Part shown: one piece after another, positions 40,638 to 50,183 of the stretch
Numbering within the stretch: position 1 is the first letter of the stretch
Layout: each line of letters opens with the position of its first letter
From: Aquariibacter albus
GTDB lineage: Bacteria > Pseudomonadota > Gammaproteobacteria > Burkholderiales > Burkholderiaceae_C
Length of the DNA stretch: 64,000 nt
Direction: 5' to 3'
Assembly: GCF_014145335.1 (NCBI RefSeq)
Contig: NZ_JACIVI010000001.1
Location: 682,001-746,000, forward strand
The notes under the pieces: model-generated
The model's input: only the letters and a program-made list of their open reading frames with translations
Databases searched by the model: none
What the model was told of the DNA's origin: nothing
Made by a program: the position numbers and the translations under genes

Positions 40638-41468
40638 ATGGCGCCGTCCCGGCCCCGCTTTCCCCTGCCGCTCGATGCCGTGCGAAGCGGGGATCGCGGG
40701 CCCGGTGCCCGCCGCCCGGCGGCGGCGCCCGAGCCCCCCATGCTGCGGCCGCAGGCGCCGCTCGATGCGGCTGCACGCGACCGGGCCCGTCAGACGGTAC
40801 CGGCCGGACTGGGCCTGGATTCCGAGCAGGTCCGCGAGCGCCTGATCCGCCGCCTGGAGGCCCAGGGCCTGCGCGATCCGCGCGTGGCCGCGGCCCTGCG
40901 CGCGGTGCCACGCCACCTGTTCGTCGACAGTGCGCTGGCCCAGCAGGCCTACGAGGACACCAGCCTGCCGATTGGCTGGGGCCAGACCATCTCCAAGCCC
41001 TCGGTCGTCGCACGCATGCTGGAGTTGCTGATCGCGCCGCAGCCGGCCGGCCGGCCGCTGCGCCTGCTGGAGATCGGCAGCGGCTGCGGCTACCAGGCGG
41101 CGGTGATGCTGCAGCTCGGCGTGAGCCGCCTGGTCAGCATCGAGCGCTTGCGGCCCCTGCATGAGCTGGCCCAGGCCCGGCTGGCGCCCCATCGCGGCGA
41201 TCGCCTGCGTCTCGTGCACGGCGATGGCCGGCTCGGCCATGCGCCGATGGCGCCCTATGACGGCATCATCGCCGCCGCCGGTGGCGAGGCCCTGCCCGAG
41301 GCCTGGCTGGCCCAGCTCGCGCCCGGCGGACGGCTGGTCGCGCCGCTTGCCCGCAGCCCGGGCGGGCCGCAGTGCCTGGCCGTGGTGGATCGCATGGCCG
41401 ACGGCCGCCTGGTCGAGCAGCGCCACGAGGCCGTGCTTTTCGTCCCCCTAGAATCGGGCGTCGCCTGA
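40638..41468 (+). CDS. pcm: Protein-L-isoaspartate O-methyltransferase
   Basis: 276-residue SAM-dependent methyltransferase that repairs isoaspartyl residues in aged proteins. The core has DTSLPIGWGQTISKPSVVARM (substrate/His-equivalent region), SAM motif I LEIGSGCGYQAAVMLQLG and YDGIIAAAGGEALPEAW. The first 50 residues are a variable Arg/Pro-rich extension, so the enzyme is longer than E. coli Pcm (208). The start at 40638 is the ATG nearest surE; an internal MLRPQAPLD at about residue 35 is a possible alternative. Confidence 0.93.
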   Translation: MAPSRPRFPLPLDAVRSGDRGPGARRPAAAPEPPMLRPQAPLDAAARDRARQTVPAGLGLDSEQVRERLIRRLEAQGLRDPRVAAALRAVPRHLFVDSALAQQAYEDTSLPIGWGQTISKPSVVARMLELLIAPQPAGRPLRLLEIGSGCGYQAAVMLQLGVSRLVSIERLRPLHELAQARLAPHRGDRLRLVHGDGRLGHAPMAPYDGIIAAAGGEALPEAWLAQLAPGGRLVAPLARSPGGPQCLAVVDRMADGRLVEQRHEAVLFVPLESGVA

Positions 41469-41565
41469 ACGGCCGACCCGATTGACTGCCGCTGGATGCG
41501 GCCCCGCGGGGCGCGACAGACGATGCGGCAGCCGCCCCGTCGGCCCGGGCAGGAAACCCTGCACG

Positions 41566-42549
41566 ATGATGCCCAGCACCCCGTTCGATCCGGCCCCTCG
41601 GGCCCATGCCCCTCGCGGCCTCGCGCTCGGCCTGCTCACCCTGGCCCTGCTCGCCGCCTGCGACACCACCCCGCGCCGCGCGCCGCCCGTCGTCGACCGC
41701 AATGTCGGCCGGCCCCAGCCCGCCGCCCCTGCCGCCACACGGCCCGGCGCGCCGGTCGGGCCCGGCAGTCCGGCGGCCGATTCGGACGTGGCCGTGGCCA
41801 CGCCGCTGGGCAGTCCCTCCACCGTCAAGCCGCAGCCGCCGGGCTGGGAGAACGCCGGCAAGCCCGGCTACTTCAGCGTGCGGCCAGGGGACACGCTGAT
41901 CCGCATCGCGCTGGAGAACGGCCAGAACTGGCGTGACATCGCGCGCTGGAACAATCTGAGCGACCCGAACCGCCTGGAAGTCGGCCAGGTGCTGCGCGTG
42001 CTGCCGCCGGGCAGCAGCGCGATCACCCTGGTGACGCCGCCGCCATCGGCCCCGGTCCCGCCCGGCCCGGCCGTCCCCGCCGGGAGCGGTTCCACCCCCG
42101 CGGCCTCCGCCGCGCCCGGCCCGGCCGCGGCGCCGGCACCCGCTCCGGCCGCCCCTCCGGCGGCCTCGTCGACGGGCGAGGACGAGCCCGCCTGGATCTG
42201 GCCGGCCAGCGGACCGGTGCTTGCCCCCTTCGACGATGCCCGCAACAAAGGCCTGGCCATCGGCGGCAAGGCGGGCGATCCGGTGCTCGCCGCGGCCGAC
42301 GGCCGGGTGGTCTATGCCGGCGCCGGCCTGCGTGGCTACGGCAACCTGGTCATCGTCAAGCACAACGCCAGCTACCTGAGCGCCTACGCGCACAACCAGA
42401 CCTTGCTGGTCAAGGAAGACCAGCCGGTCCGCAAGGGCCAGCGCATCGCCGAGATGGGCAGCAGCGACGCCGAGCGTGTGCAGCTGCATTTCGAGATCCG
42501 CCGCATGGGCAAGCCGGTCGATCCCGGCCGGCTGCTGCCGGCTCGCTGA
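41566..42549 (+). CDS. nlpD: NlpD-like murein hydrolase activator
   Basis: 327-residue outer-membrane lipoprotein, lipobox LLAAC (about residue 30). A LysM peptidoglycan-binding motif (YFSVRPGDTLIRIALENGQN to LEVGQVLRVLPPG, about residues 103-148) is followed by a Pro/Ala linker and a LytM/M23 domain (about 205-327). The zinc ligands are degenerate: the NxGLAIGG strand lacks the first His, and the HxH becomes VQLHFE. This fits NlpD, which activates cell-wall amidases without its own catalysis. Two adjacent ATGs (41566, 41569) are possible starts. rpoS, the usual next gene, is absent here. Confidence 0.93.
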   Translation: MMPSTPFDPAPRAHAPRGLALGLLTLALLAACDTTPRRAPPVVDRNVGRPQPAAPAATRPGAPVGPGSPAADSDVAVATPLGSPSTVKPQPPGWENAGKPGYFSVRPGDTLIRIALENGQNWRDIARWNNLSDPNRLEVGQVLRVLPPGSSAITLVTPPPSAPVPPGPAVPAGSGSTPAASAAPGPAAAPAPAPAAPPAASSTGEDEPAWIWPASGPVLAPFDDARNKGLAIGGKAGDPVLAAADGRVVYAGAGLRGYGNLVIVKHNASYLSAYAHNQTLLVKEDQPVRKGQRIAEMGSSDAERVQLHFEIRRMGKPVDPGRLLPAR

Positions 42550-42563
42550 GCTGGGGGGCCGGC

Positions 42564-43256
42564 TCAGCCGGCTTCGCCAGGGCTTGCGCCGGGAAACAGG
42601 GGGCCGCCGACCGCCAGCGCGCGCTGGTAGGCCGGTCGCGCATGCAGGGCGCTCCGCCAGGCCGCCAGCCGCGGCCGCCCGGCGAGCCGCCCGGGCCGCT
42701 GACAGGCGGCATCGACCGGGTAGCCCATCATCAGATCGGCCAGGCTGAAGGCCGGGCCGGCCAGGAAGGGGCCGCCACGGGCCAGTTCGTCTTCCATCGC
42801 GTCGAGCTGCGCCTCGATCTGCGGCATCAGCCAGCCCTGCTGCACCTTGTCGGCCAGGGCCCGGGCGATGGGCCTGGCGAAGAAGGGCATGGGTGCGCTG
42901 CGGATGCGGCGGAAGACCAAGTCCATCACCAGCGGCGGCATGGCCGAGCCTTCGGCGAAGTGCAGCCAGTGCGTGCAGCGCCGATCCTCGGCCGTGCCGG
43001 GGGGCGGTCGCAGCCGGCCCTGGCCGTGGCGGGCATGCAGGATCTCGACGATCGCGCCGGATTCGGCCAGGACCTCGCCGTCCTCGACGACCAGCGGCGC
43101 CTTGCCGAGCGGATGCACGGCCCGCAGGCTGTCGGGGGCGAGCAGGGTCTTGGGATCGCGGCGGTGGATCTGCAGCGTGTAGGGCAGGGCCAGCTCCTCC
43201 AGCAGCCAGAGGATGCGGTGCCCGCGCGAATGTTCGAGGTGGTGGACGGTCAGCAT
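42564..43256 (-). CDS. Glutathione S-transferase
   Basis: 230-residue GST: thioredoxin-like N-terminal domain (LTVHHLEHSRGHRILWLLEE, with the cis-Pro segment GKAPLVVEDGEVLAESGAIVEI) and an all-helical C-terminal domain (AGPAFSLADLMMGYPVD holds the conserved N-capping box). The start MLTVHHLEHSRG resembles members acting on small electrophiles, where Ser or His replaces the canonical Tyr. The gene converges with nlpD. Confidence 0.92.
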   Translation of the reverse strand: MLTVHHLEHSRGHRILWLLEELALPYTLQIHRRDPKTLLAPDSLRAVHPLGKAPLVVEDGEVLAESGAIVEILHARHGQGRLRPPPGTAEDRRCTHWLHFAEGSAMPPLVMDLVFRRIRSAPMPFFARPIARALADKVQQGWLMPQIEAQLDAMEDELARGGPFLAGPAFSLADLMMGYPVDAACQRPGRLAGRPRLAAWRSALHARPAYQRALAVGGPLFPGASPGEAG

Positions 43257-43405
43257 GGCGGCATCTTCGCCGCGGCCGGCCGTGGCGGGGGCGATCCGGT
43301 CCGGCGGGCGGGTGCATGCAGGGGCCGGGCCGCGGGGCCGCCGGCTTTGAAGGATCATCGCGGGCCGCCGATCCGGCGCCCGCTGTCCTGCCCGACCGCC
43401 CGACG

Positions 43406-46198
43406 ATGACCTCGCCCAACGCCCCTCTGCCCGCCGCCGCCCGCCCGCATCGCCCTGCCGGGGGCCCGCGTCACCGGGCGGCGCTGTCGATGCTCGCGGG
43501 GCTGATGCTGGCCGGCTGCGCCGTCCCCCCGATCGCGCCGGCCGCGGTGGGCGGGACCGCCGCCCCGGCCGCGGCCGCCGGCCCGGCCTCCGCGCCCGCG
43601 GCCACCTCGCCGACGGCCGCCCGGCCGGCCACCGCCCCGCCCGAAGCGCCGGCCGCCGGCAGCCCCCCGGCTTTCGCCGTGGTCAGCCGCGGGGCGGAGA
43701 CCCTGCCCGGCCTGCTGCCGGTCTGGCGCAAGGACGAGCGGCACTGGATCGAGCTGCGCCCCGAGGATTTCGAGCGCCCCTACTTTCTCAGCCCGAAGAT
43801 CGCCACCGGCATCGGCAGCGCCGGCATCTACGGCGGGCTGATGGCCAGCAGCTTCGGCCAGGCGGTCGGCCGGCCGCAGATCGTGCAGTTCCGCAAGGTC
43901 GGCAACCTGGTGCAGTTGCTGGCGCTGAACAGCGCCTATGTGGCTCCGGGCGAGGGGGTGGCCGCCCGCGCGGTGCTGGAGGCCGGCTACTCGCCCAGCC
44001 TCATCGCGAGCGCCGCGCTGGCCAGCGCGCCGCATCCGGAACGGAAGTCGGTGCTGATCGACCTGGGCCTGCTGTTCCAGGGCGACCTGGCCGGTCTCGG
44101 CGCCGCCTTGCAGAGGAGCTACCGCCAGCCCTATGGGCACGACACCCGCAACTCGGCCCTGATCCGCCTGCGCAACAGCGAAGGCCTGCTGGCCTTCGAG
44201 GTCCGCAATCACTATGTCGCGGCCCTCGCGGCGGCCGGTGGCGCGCCCGGCGCGCCGGCGCCGACCCTGCCGCCGACGCTCGCGGATGTCCGCAGCCTGT
44301 TCGTGACGATGCACTACTCGCTGAGCCCGCTGCCGGCCGAGCCGCTGCTGCCGCGACGGGCGGATGCGCGCATCGGCCACTTCGTGACCACCGTGCATGA
44401 CGTGGCCGACGAGCTGCCGCGCTCGCCCAAGCGCCGCTATGTGAACCGCTGGCGGCTGGAGAAGCAGGATCCGCAGGCTGCGCTGTCCCCGCCGAAGAAG
44501 CCCATCACCTTCTGGCTCGACCGCAGCGTGCCGCTGCGCTACCGCGACAGCCTGCGCGCCGGCATCCTCGAATGGAACAAGGCCTTCGCGGCGATCGGCT
44601 TCCAGGATGCGATCCGCGTCGAGCAGCAGCCCGACGATGCCGCCTTCGACACCCTCGACAGCGACAAGGCCTCGGTGCGCTGGATGAGCAATGCCGAAGC
44701 CAGCTTCGGCGCGATCGGCCCCAGCCATGTGGACCCGCGCAGCGGCGAGATCCTCGACGCGGACATTGCCTTCGAGAGCCTGAGTTCGCGGGCCCTGCGC
44801 ACCCTGCGGTCCCAGCTGCTGGGGCCGATGGCGACTGCCGACTCGGCCACCGACCCCGCGGGCCACGACCCCGCCCTCTGCCGGCATGGCGACCATGCGG
44901 CCGAGCAGCTCGGCTATGCCCTGGACCTGCTGGCCAGCCGCGGCGACCTGGACCCCGACAGTCCCGAGGCCGAGGCCTTCGTCCAGGCCTACCTGAAGGA
45001 CGTGGCCATGCACGAGGTCGGCCATGCGCTGGGCCTGCGCCACAACTTCCGCGCCTCGACCGTCTACACCGAGGCCCAGCTCGCCGACCCGGCCTTCACC
45101 GCGGTGCACGGCCAGACCGGCTCGGTGATGGAGTACGCGCCGGTGCACCTCGCACCGGCCGGCCAGCCGCAGCCCGAGCCCTTCCAGAGCACGCTCGGCC
45201 CCTACGACTACTGGGCCATCGAGTACGCCTACAAGCCCATCGCTGCCGCGCAGGAGGAGGCCGAGTTGCAGCGCATCGCGGCGCGCAGCGCCGAGCCCTT
45301 GCTGGCCTACGCGACCGACGAGGACAACGCGGTCGGCCTCGACCCCGAGGCCCAGCCCTTCGACCTGGGGGCCGACCCCATCGTCCACGCGCGCAAGCGC
45401 TTCGCGCTGGCGCGCGAGCTGATCCAGCGCCAGGGCCAGCGCGCGCTGCGCAGCGACCAGGACTATTCCGTGTTGCGCCGCTCGGTGGCCTATGCCCTGC
45501 GCGACATGGGCCGGGTGGCCACCGTGCTGCTGCGCCAGATCGGCGGCGTGCGCACCCTGCGCGACCATCCCGGCAGTGGCCGCGAGCCGCTGCAGCCCCT
45601 GCCGGCGTCCACCCAGCGCGAGGCGCTGGGCCTGCTGGGCCGCGAGCTGCTGGCCGCCGACGCGCTGCAGCTGTCGCCCGCCCTGCTGCGCCGGATGGCG
45701 CCGGATTTCGCCGAGCGCCAGGACGCCATGCGCCTGGGCGGTCCCGCGGCCACCGACTACCCGCTGAGCGCGGCCCTGCTGGAGCTGCAGCGCGGCGTGC
45801 TGGCGCCGATCTACAGCGACGCGCTGGCCAGCCGTCTGCTCGATGCCCAGGAGAAGCTCGATCCCGGCCAGGAGCGCCTGGGCCTGGCCGAGGTCTACCA
45901 GCGCATCGGCCGCGCCGTCTGGAGCGATCTCGACGGCACGGCCGACCTGCCGCTGCTGCGCCGCGAGTTGCAGCGCGACCAGGTCAACCGCCTGGCCGGC
46001 CTGCTGCTGCGGCCGACGGCCCTGAGCCGGGCCGATGCGCGCAGCCTGCTGCGCCAGGAGGCGCTGGGCCTGCGCCAGGCGGTCGAGGCCCGGCTGGCCC
46101 GGCCCGGCCTGGGGGCCGAGGCCCGCGCTCACCTGCTCGACACCCTGGACACCCTGCGCCAGGCCCTGGACGCGACGAGCTTGCGGGCCGGGGGCTGA
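43406..46198 (+). CDS. Secreted zinc-dependent metalloprotease (DUF5117/DUF4953 type)
   Basis: 930-residue predicted lipoprotein (lipobox MLAGC, about residue 36) with an Ala/Pro-rich linker. The central part has the metzincin-type site HEVGHALGLRHNF (about residue 535), followed by the TGSVMEYAP Met-turn-like segment. The N-terminal FVTMHYSLSPLP and the RYVNRWRLEKQDP segments and the overall length match the DUF5117/DUF4953 family. The ATG at 43406 gives a tidy signal peptide. It is divergent from the GST gene and followed by a papain-like protease 136 bases downstream. Confidence 0.9.
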   Translation: MTSPNAPLPAAARPHRPAGGPRHRAALSMLAGLMLAGCAVPPIAPAAVGGTAAPAAAAGPASAPAATSPTAARPATAPPEAPAAGSPPAFAVVSRGAETLPGLLPVWRKDERHWIELRPEDFERPYFLSPKIATGIGSAGIYGGLMASSFGQAVGRPQIVQFRKVGNLVQLLALNSAYVAPGEGVAARAVLEAGYSPSLIASAALASAPHPERKSVLIDLGLLFQGDLAGLGAALQRSYRQPYGHDTRNSALIRLRNSEGLLAFEVRNHYVAALAAAGGAPGAPAPTLPPTLADVRSLFVTMHYSLSPLPAEPLLPRRADARIGHFVTTVHDVADELPRSPKRRYVNRWRLEKQDPQAALSPPKKPITFWLDRSVPLRYRDSLRAGILEWNKAFAAIGFQDAIRVEQQPDDAAFDTLDSDKASVRWMSNAEASFGAIGPSHVDPRSGEILDADIAFESLSSRALRTLRSQLLGPMATADSATDPAGHDPALCRHGDHAAEQLGYALDLLASRGDLDPDSPEAEAFVQAYLKDVAMHEVGHALGLRHNFRASTVYTEAQLADPAFTAVHGQTGSVMEYAPVHLAPAGQPQPEPFQSTLGPYDYWAIEYAYKPIAAAQEEAELQRIAARSAEPLLAYATDEDNAVGLDPEAQPFDLGADPIVHARKRFALARELIQRQGQRALRSDQDYSVLRRSVAYALRDMGRVATVLLRQIGGVRTLRDHPGSGREPLQPLPASTQREALGLLGRELLAADALQLSPALLRRMAPDFAERQDAMRLGGPAATDYPLSAALLELQRGVLAPIYSDALASRLLDAQEKLDPGQERLGLAEVYQRIGRAVWSDLDGTADLPLLRRELQRDQVNRLAGLLLRPTALSRADARSLLRQEALGLRQAVEARLARPGLGAEARAHLLDTLDTLRQALDATSLRAGG

Positions 46199-46334
46199 CG
46201 GCGGGGCCCTCCCGCCTCGCGGGGGGCTTGCCGCGGCACCCGGGCTGGGCGAGGCTCGCCGGCCCTGCGCTGCAGCCGTGGCGCAGGGCATCGCGCCGCA
46301 TCCCGTCCCCCTTTTTGCCTGCCGGAGTCCGCCC

Positions 46335-48326
46335 ATGGCCAGCCGTCGTCCTGCCCCCCCGCCTGCCGCTGCGTCCGCCAAGGGCGCACGTGCGGCCCGG
46401 TCTGCCCCCGCCACCGCCTGGAAGCGGGTGGCGCGTCCCGACGCGATCGATTTCCGCGACCGCAGCTACCTGCCCAGCGTGGCCACCGTGCCGCCGCCCT
46501 CGCTGATGCCCGCGCCGGGCCTGCCCGTCGAGGACCAGGGCGAGACCAATGCCTGCACGGGCTTTGCGCTGGCCACCGTCGTCAACCAGCTGCTGCGACG
46601 CGCCGGCCGCGAGGCCCGGCCGCGCGTCGCGCCCTTCATGCTCTACAGCATGGCGCGGCGCTACGACGAGTTTCCCGGCTCGGCCGAGGACGAGGGCTCC
46701 AGCGCACGCGGGGCCCTCAAGGGCTGGTTCCGCCACGGTGTCTGCCGCCAGGCGCTGTTCGAGGGCATCGAGCTGCCGCCCACGCCGGCGCAGCCCACCG
46801 AGGATTGGTGGCTCGATGCCGTGCGGCGTCCGCTCGGCGCCTACTACCGCCTCAATCCCAAGGACCTGCCCGACCTGCACGCCGCGCTGGCCGAGACGGG
46901 GGCGCTCTTCGTCACCGCTGGCTGCCATGCCGGCTGGGACGAGCTGGTCCGAACCAAGGCCCAGGCGCCCGCCCGGCGTCCGCAGGACCTGCCGCTCATC
47001 CAGCGCAAGCCCGGCAGCGCGGCCCACGGCGGCCATGCCTTCGCGATCCTCGGCTACGACGAGCGCGGCTTCATCCTGCAGAACTCCTGGGGCCCCAGCT
47101 GGGGCCGGCATGGCCAGGCGGTCATGAGCTACGAGGACTGGCTGGAGAACGGCTGGGACTGCTGGGTGGCCCAGCTCGGCGTGGTCACGCACACCCACGA
47201 GGCCCTGGCCGGCAGCGGCGGCCTGCGCCTGGAGGACGGCCCCGCAGGCCGGGCCCGCGTGGCCCTGGCCCGCGACCCCGTGCTGCGTGATCGCGAGCTC
47301 TCGCCCTACATCCTCAACCTGGGCAACAACGGGGACCTGAGCAACAGCGGCCGCTTCCGCACCCAGCCCGGTGATGTCCAGGCCCTGGTGGACGTGCAGG
47401 TCCCGCTGGCGCGCCAGCAGTGGGGGCGGGCGCCGGACGCGCCGCTCGACGTGTGTCTGTACGCCCACGGCGGCCTGGTCGACGAGGCTGCGGCGGCCGA
47501 CATCGCCGCGCGCTGGATCCCTGCGCTCTACGAGCGGCAGATCCTGCCCGTCTTCCTGATGTGGGAGACCGGTTTCCTCGACACGCTCAAGCATCGCATC
47601 GAGGATGTGCTCAAGGGCCGGGAGCGGGTGGCCGGCGGCGGCCTCGGCGACAGCTTCGAGCGGATCTGGAACCGCCGCCTGGAACAGGCCCTGGCCCGGC
47701 CCGGCACGGCCCTGTGGGCCGAGATGAAGCAGAACGCCGAGGCCATGAGCCAGATCCGCCGCGACGCCGCAGGCCGGGAGAAGCCGCTGCACGCGCAGGC
47801 CGGCCTGGTCCAGCTCTGGCGCCACGTCCAGCGGGCGGCCGGCGCGCAAAGCCTGCGCCTGCATCTGGTCGGGCATTCGGCCGGCAGCATCGTCGCCAGC
47901 CACCTCGCCACGCACCTGGCGGCGGCCGGCCTGCCGATCGAGTCGATCAGCTTCATGGCGCCGGCGATCCGGGCGGACGCCTTCGCGGCGCAGCTGCTGC
48001 CCCTGCTGAAATCCGGTGCGGTCCGGCGCTTCCAGACCTTCCACCTCGACGAGCCCACCGAGGAGGCCGACCATGTCGGCCCCTACCGCCGCTCGCTGCT
48101 CTACCTGCTGCGCGAATCCTTCGAGGGTGGCAGCACGGTGCCGATCACCGGCCTGGCGGTCGACTGGTCGGCCCGGCTTGCGCCGAAGCTCCGGGGGGCG
48201 AAGGCAGACATCGAAGTCCACGTCTCGCCCGGCCCGAGGAGCCGCAGCCTGTCGCACGGGGGCTTCGACGATGACGGTTTGACGCTGCAGCAGGTGCTGA
48301 ACTTCATCCGCCCGCCGGCGGCCTGA
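46335..48326 (+). CDS. Papain-like (C1) protease fused to an alpha/beta hydrolase
   Basis: 663-residue two-domain protein. Residues about 35-290 are a C1A peptidase: oxyanion Gln and catalytic Cys in EDQGETNACTGFA (Cys about 74), His in GGHAFAILGYD (about 234) and Asn in LQNSWGPSWG (about 250). Residues about 370-663 form an alpha/beta-hydrolase with nucleophile elbow LVGHSAGSI (about 513-520) and an earlier DVCLYAHGGLVDE strand. No signal peptide is seen; the Ala/Arg-rich N-terminus looks cytosolic. The 300-base surroundings hold no partner gene. The fusion is intact in a single frame. Confidence 0.88.
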   Translation: MASRRPAPPPAAASAKGARAARSAPATAWKRVARPDAIDFRDRSYLPSVATVPPPSLMPAPGLPVEDQGETNACTGFALATVVNQLLRRAGREARPRVAPFMLYSMARRYDEFPGSAEDEGSSARGALKGWFRHGVCRQALFEGIELPPTPAQPTEDWWLDAVRRPLGAYYRLNPKDLPDLHAALAETGALFVTAGCHAGWDELVRTKAQAPARRPQDLPLIQRKPGSAAHGGHAFAILGYDERGFILQNSWGPSWGRHGQAVMSYEDWLENGWDCWVAQLGVVTHTHEALAGSGGLRLEDGPAGRARVALARDPVLRDRELSPYILNLGNNGDLSNSGRFRTQPGDVQALVDVQVPLARQQWGRAPDAPLDVCLYAHGGLVDEAAAADIAARWIPALYERQILPVFLMWETGFLDTLKHRIEDVLKGRERVAGGGLGDSFERIWNRRLEQALARPGTALWAEMKQNAEAMSQIRRDAAGREKPLHAQAGLVQLWRHVQRAAGAQSLRLHLVGHSAGSIVASHLATHLAAAGLPIESISFMAPAIRADAFAAQLLPLLKSGAVRRFQTFHLDEPTEEADHVGPYRRSLLYLLRESFEGGSTVPITGLAVDWSARLAPKLRGAKADIEVHVSPGPRSRSLSHGGFDDDGLTLQQVLNFIRPPAA

Positions 48327-48372
48327 GTGCGCGACGCCGGCTGCCGGCGGTGGGCTTGGGTATGCTGGCCGC

Positions 48373-49272
48373 ATGAACCTGCTGCTCGATGCCTTCTGGC
48401 GCGCTGCCGCCTATTGCCTGCATCCCCGGATCATCCTGTGGGCCCTGGCCCCGCTCGCCCTGACCGCCGCGCTGGCCGGCCTGTTCGGCGGGTTCTTCTG
48501 GGAGGATGCCAACACCGCCGTGCGGGCCTGGCTGGACAGCTGGTCGCTGGCCGCCGGTGCGCTGGCCTGGCTCGACCGGGTCGGAGCCTCCAGCATGCGG
48601 GCCCTGGTCGTGCCGCTGATCGTGCTGGCCCTGGCCGTGCCGCTGCTGGTGATCGTGGCCCTGTTGATGGTGGCCCTGAGCCTGGCCCCCGCGGTGGTGC
48701 GGCTGGTGGCCGCGCGCCGCTTTCCGCAGCTGGCCCGGCGTGGCCAGGCCAGCTTCCTGCGCTCGCTGCTGTGGTCGCTCGGCTCGACCCTGCTGGCCTT
48801 GTTCGCGCTGCTCCTCAGCCTGCCGTTCTGGCTGATCCCGCCCCTGGTGCTGCTGCTGCCGCCGCTGATCTGGGGCTGGCTCAGCTACCGGGTGATGAGC
48901 TATGACGCGCTTGCCGACCACGCCGATGCGGCCGAGCGCCAGGCCATCCTGCGCGAGGAGCGGCTGCCGCTGCTCGTCATCGGCGTCGTCACCGGCTACC
49001 TGGGGGCGGCGCCCTCGCTGCTGTGGGCCTTCGGTGCGGCGGCCGTCATCCTGGCGCCCGTGCTGCTGGTGCTGTCGGTCTGGCTCTACACCCTGGTCTT
49101 TGCCTTCTCCTGCCTGTGGTTCACCCACTATGCGCTGGCCGCGCTGAGCGCTCGGCGCCAGGCCGAATCGGCCCGGGCCGGGCGGGAGGCTGCCGCGGCC
49201 GGATCGGTGATCGACCTCCCGCCCGTCGCGTCCCCGGCCGTTCCGGTGCCCCCGCCGGCCCTCCCGTTCTGA
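48373..49272 (+). CDS. EI24/CysZ-like membrane protein
   Basis: 299-residue inner-membrane protein with four to six helices (about residues 20-45, 75-110, 130-165, 205-260). The layout and the segment AYCLHPRIILWALAPLALTA near the N-terminus match the EI24 domain family, which includes the sulfate transporter CysZ. The Arg/Ala/Pro-rich tail is probably cytoplasmic. Nothing nearby concerns sulfate, so the function is open. It ends 13 bases before the CinA-like gene. Confidence 0.82.
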   Translation: MNLLLDAFWRAAAYCLHPRIILWALAPLALTAALAGLFGGFFWEDANTAVRAWLDSWSLAAGALAWLDRVGASSMRALVVPLIVLALAVPLLVIVALLMVALSLAPAVVRLVAARRFPQLARRGQASFLRSLLWSLGSTLLALFALLLSLPFWLIPPLVLLLPPLIWGWLSYRVMSYDALADHADAAERQAILREERLPLLVIGVVTGYLGAAPSLLWAFGAAAVILAPVLLVLSVWLYTLVFAFSCLWFTHYALAALSARRQAESARAGREAAAAGSVIDLPPVASPAVPVPPPALPF

Positions 49273-49285
49273 GCAGGCCCTGTCC

Positions 49286-50101
49286 ATGCGTTTCGGATTG
49301 ATCATCGTCGGCGACGAAATCCTCAGTGGCCGCCGCGAGGACAAGCATCTCGCCCAGGCCATCGAGCTGCTGAAGGCCCGCGGCCTGGCCGTGGCCTGGG
49401 CCCGCTACCTCGGCGACGAGCCGGACCGGCTGGCCGCCACGCTGCGCGAGGCCTTCGCCGGTGCGGAGCCCGTGGTCTGCTTCGGGGGCATCGGGGCCAC
49501 GCCCGACGACCACACCCGCCAGGCCGCCGCCGCCGCCCTGGGCCGGCCGCTGGAGCTGCACCCCGAAGCCAAGGCCCTGATCCAGCAGCGCATGCGCGAG
49601 GTGGCCGCCGAGCAGGGCCAGCCCTTCGAGCCCGAGCGGGCCGACAACCTCCAGCGCCTGCAGATGGGGGTCTTCCCGGCGGGTGCCGAGATCATCCCCA
49701 ACCCCTACAACCGCATCCCCGGCTTCCGCTGCACGGCCGAGGGCGGGGCGACCGTGCACTTCCTGCCCGGCTTCCCCGTGATGGCCTGGCCGATGCTGGC
49801 CTGGCTGCTCGACACCCACTACGCCGCGCACTTCGGGACGGCCCGCCAGGTGGAGCGCGCGCTGATCGTCTACGGCGCGATGGAGGCGGCGCTCACGCCG
49901 CTGATGGAGCGCATCGAGGCGGACCATCCGGCCGTCCGCATCTTCAGCCTCCCCAGCGTGGACCATCCGGTGCACGGTCGGCACATCGAGCTGGGCGTGA
50001 AGGGCACGGAGGAAGCCAGCGCCGCGGCCTATGCTGCATTACGGGGCGGTTTGCAGGCCCTGGCCTGCGTCACGGGCCCGGAGTCCGTGCGGGAAGCCTG
50101 A
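49286..50101 (+). CDS. CinA-like molybdopterin-binding-fold protein
   Basis: 271-residue protein of the MoCF_biosynth (MoaB/Mog) fold, as in the N-terminal half of CinA. The motifs are FGLIIVGDEILSGRREDKHLAQAI and GGIGATPDDHTRQAAA, with the phosphate-binding FPVMAWPMLAW region. It lacks the C-terminal amidohydrolase domain of full CinA and the Mo-pathway context, so nucleotide processing or competence/damage-inducible functions are only possibilities. It is the last gene before the glnA promoter. Confidence 0.88.
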   Translation: MRFGLIIVGDEILSGRREDKHLAQAIELLKARGLAVAWARYLGDEPDRLAATLREAFAGAEPVVCFGGIGATPDDHTRQAAAAALGRPLELHPEAKALIQQRMREVAAEQGQPFEPERADNLQRLQMGVFPAGAEIIPNPYNRIPGFRCTAEGGATVHFLPGFPVMAWPMLAWLLDTHYAAHFGTARQVERALIVYGAMEAALTPLMERIEADHPAVRIFSLPSVDHPVHGRHIELGVKGTEEASAAAYAALRGGLQALACVTGPESVREA

Positions 50102-50107
50102 TTTGAG

Positions 50108-50132
50108 TGCACCAATGCATTTAAGTGGTGCA
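50108..50132. promoter_or_regulatory. NtrC-type enhancer sites upstream of glnA
   Basis: A half-site TGCACC (50108-50113) and a 17-bp site TGCATTTAAGTGGTGCA (50116-50132) matching TGCACC-N5-GGTGCA with one degenerate arm. Together they form a larger TGCACCA...TGGTGCA dyad. They lie about 55-75 bases upstream of the sigma-54 promoter, the usual enhancer distance. Confidence 0.65.
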
Positions 50133-50183
50133 TATGCCGACCCGGCATGGCGATCGACGCATGCGGCTGCAAGCCCCGGGCAT

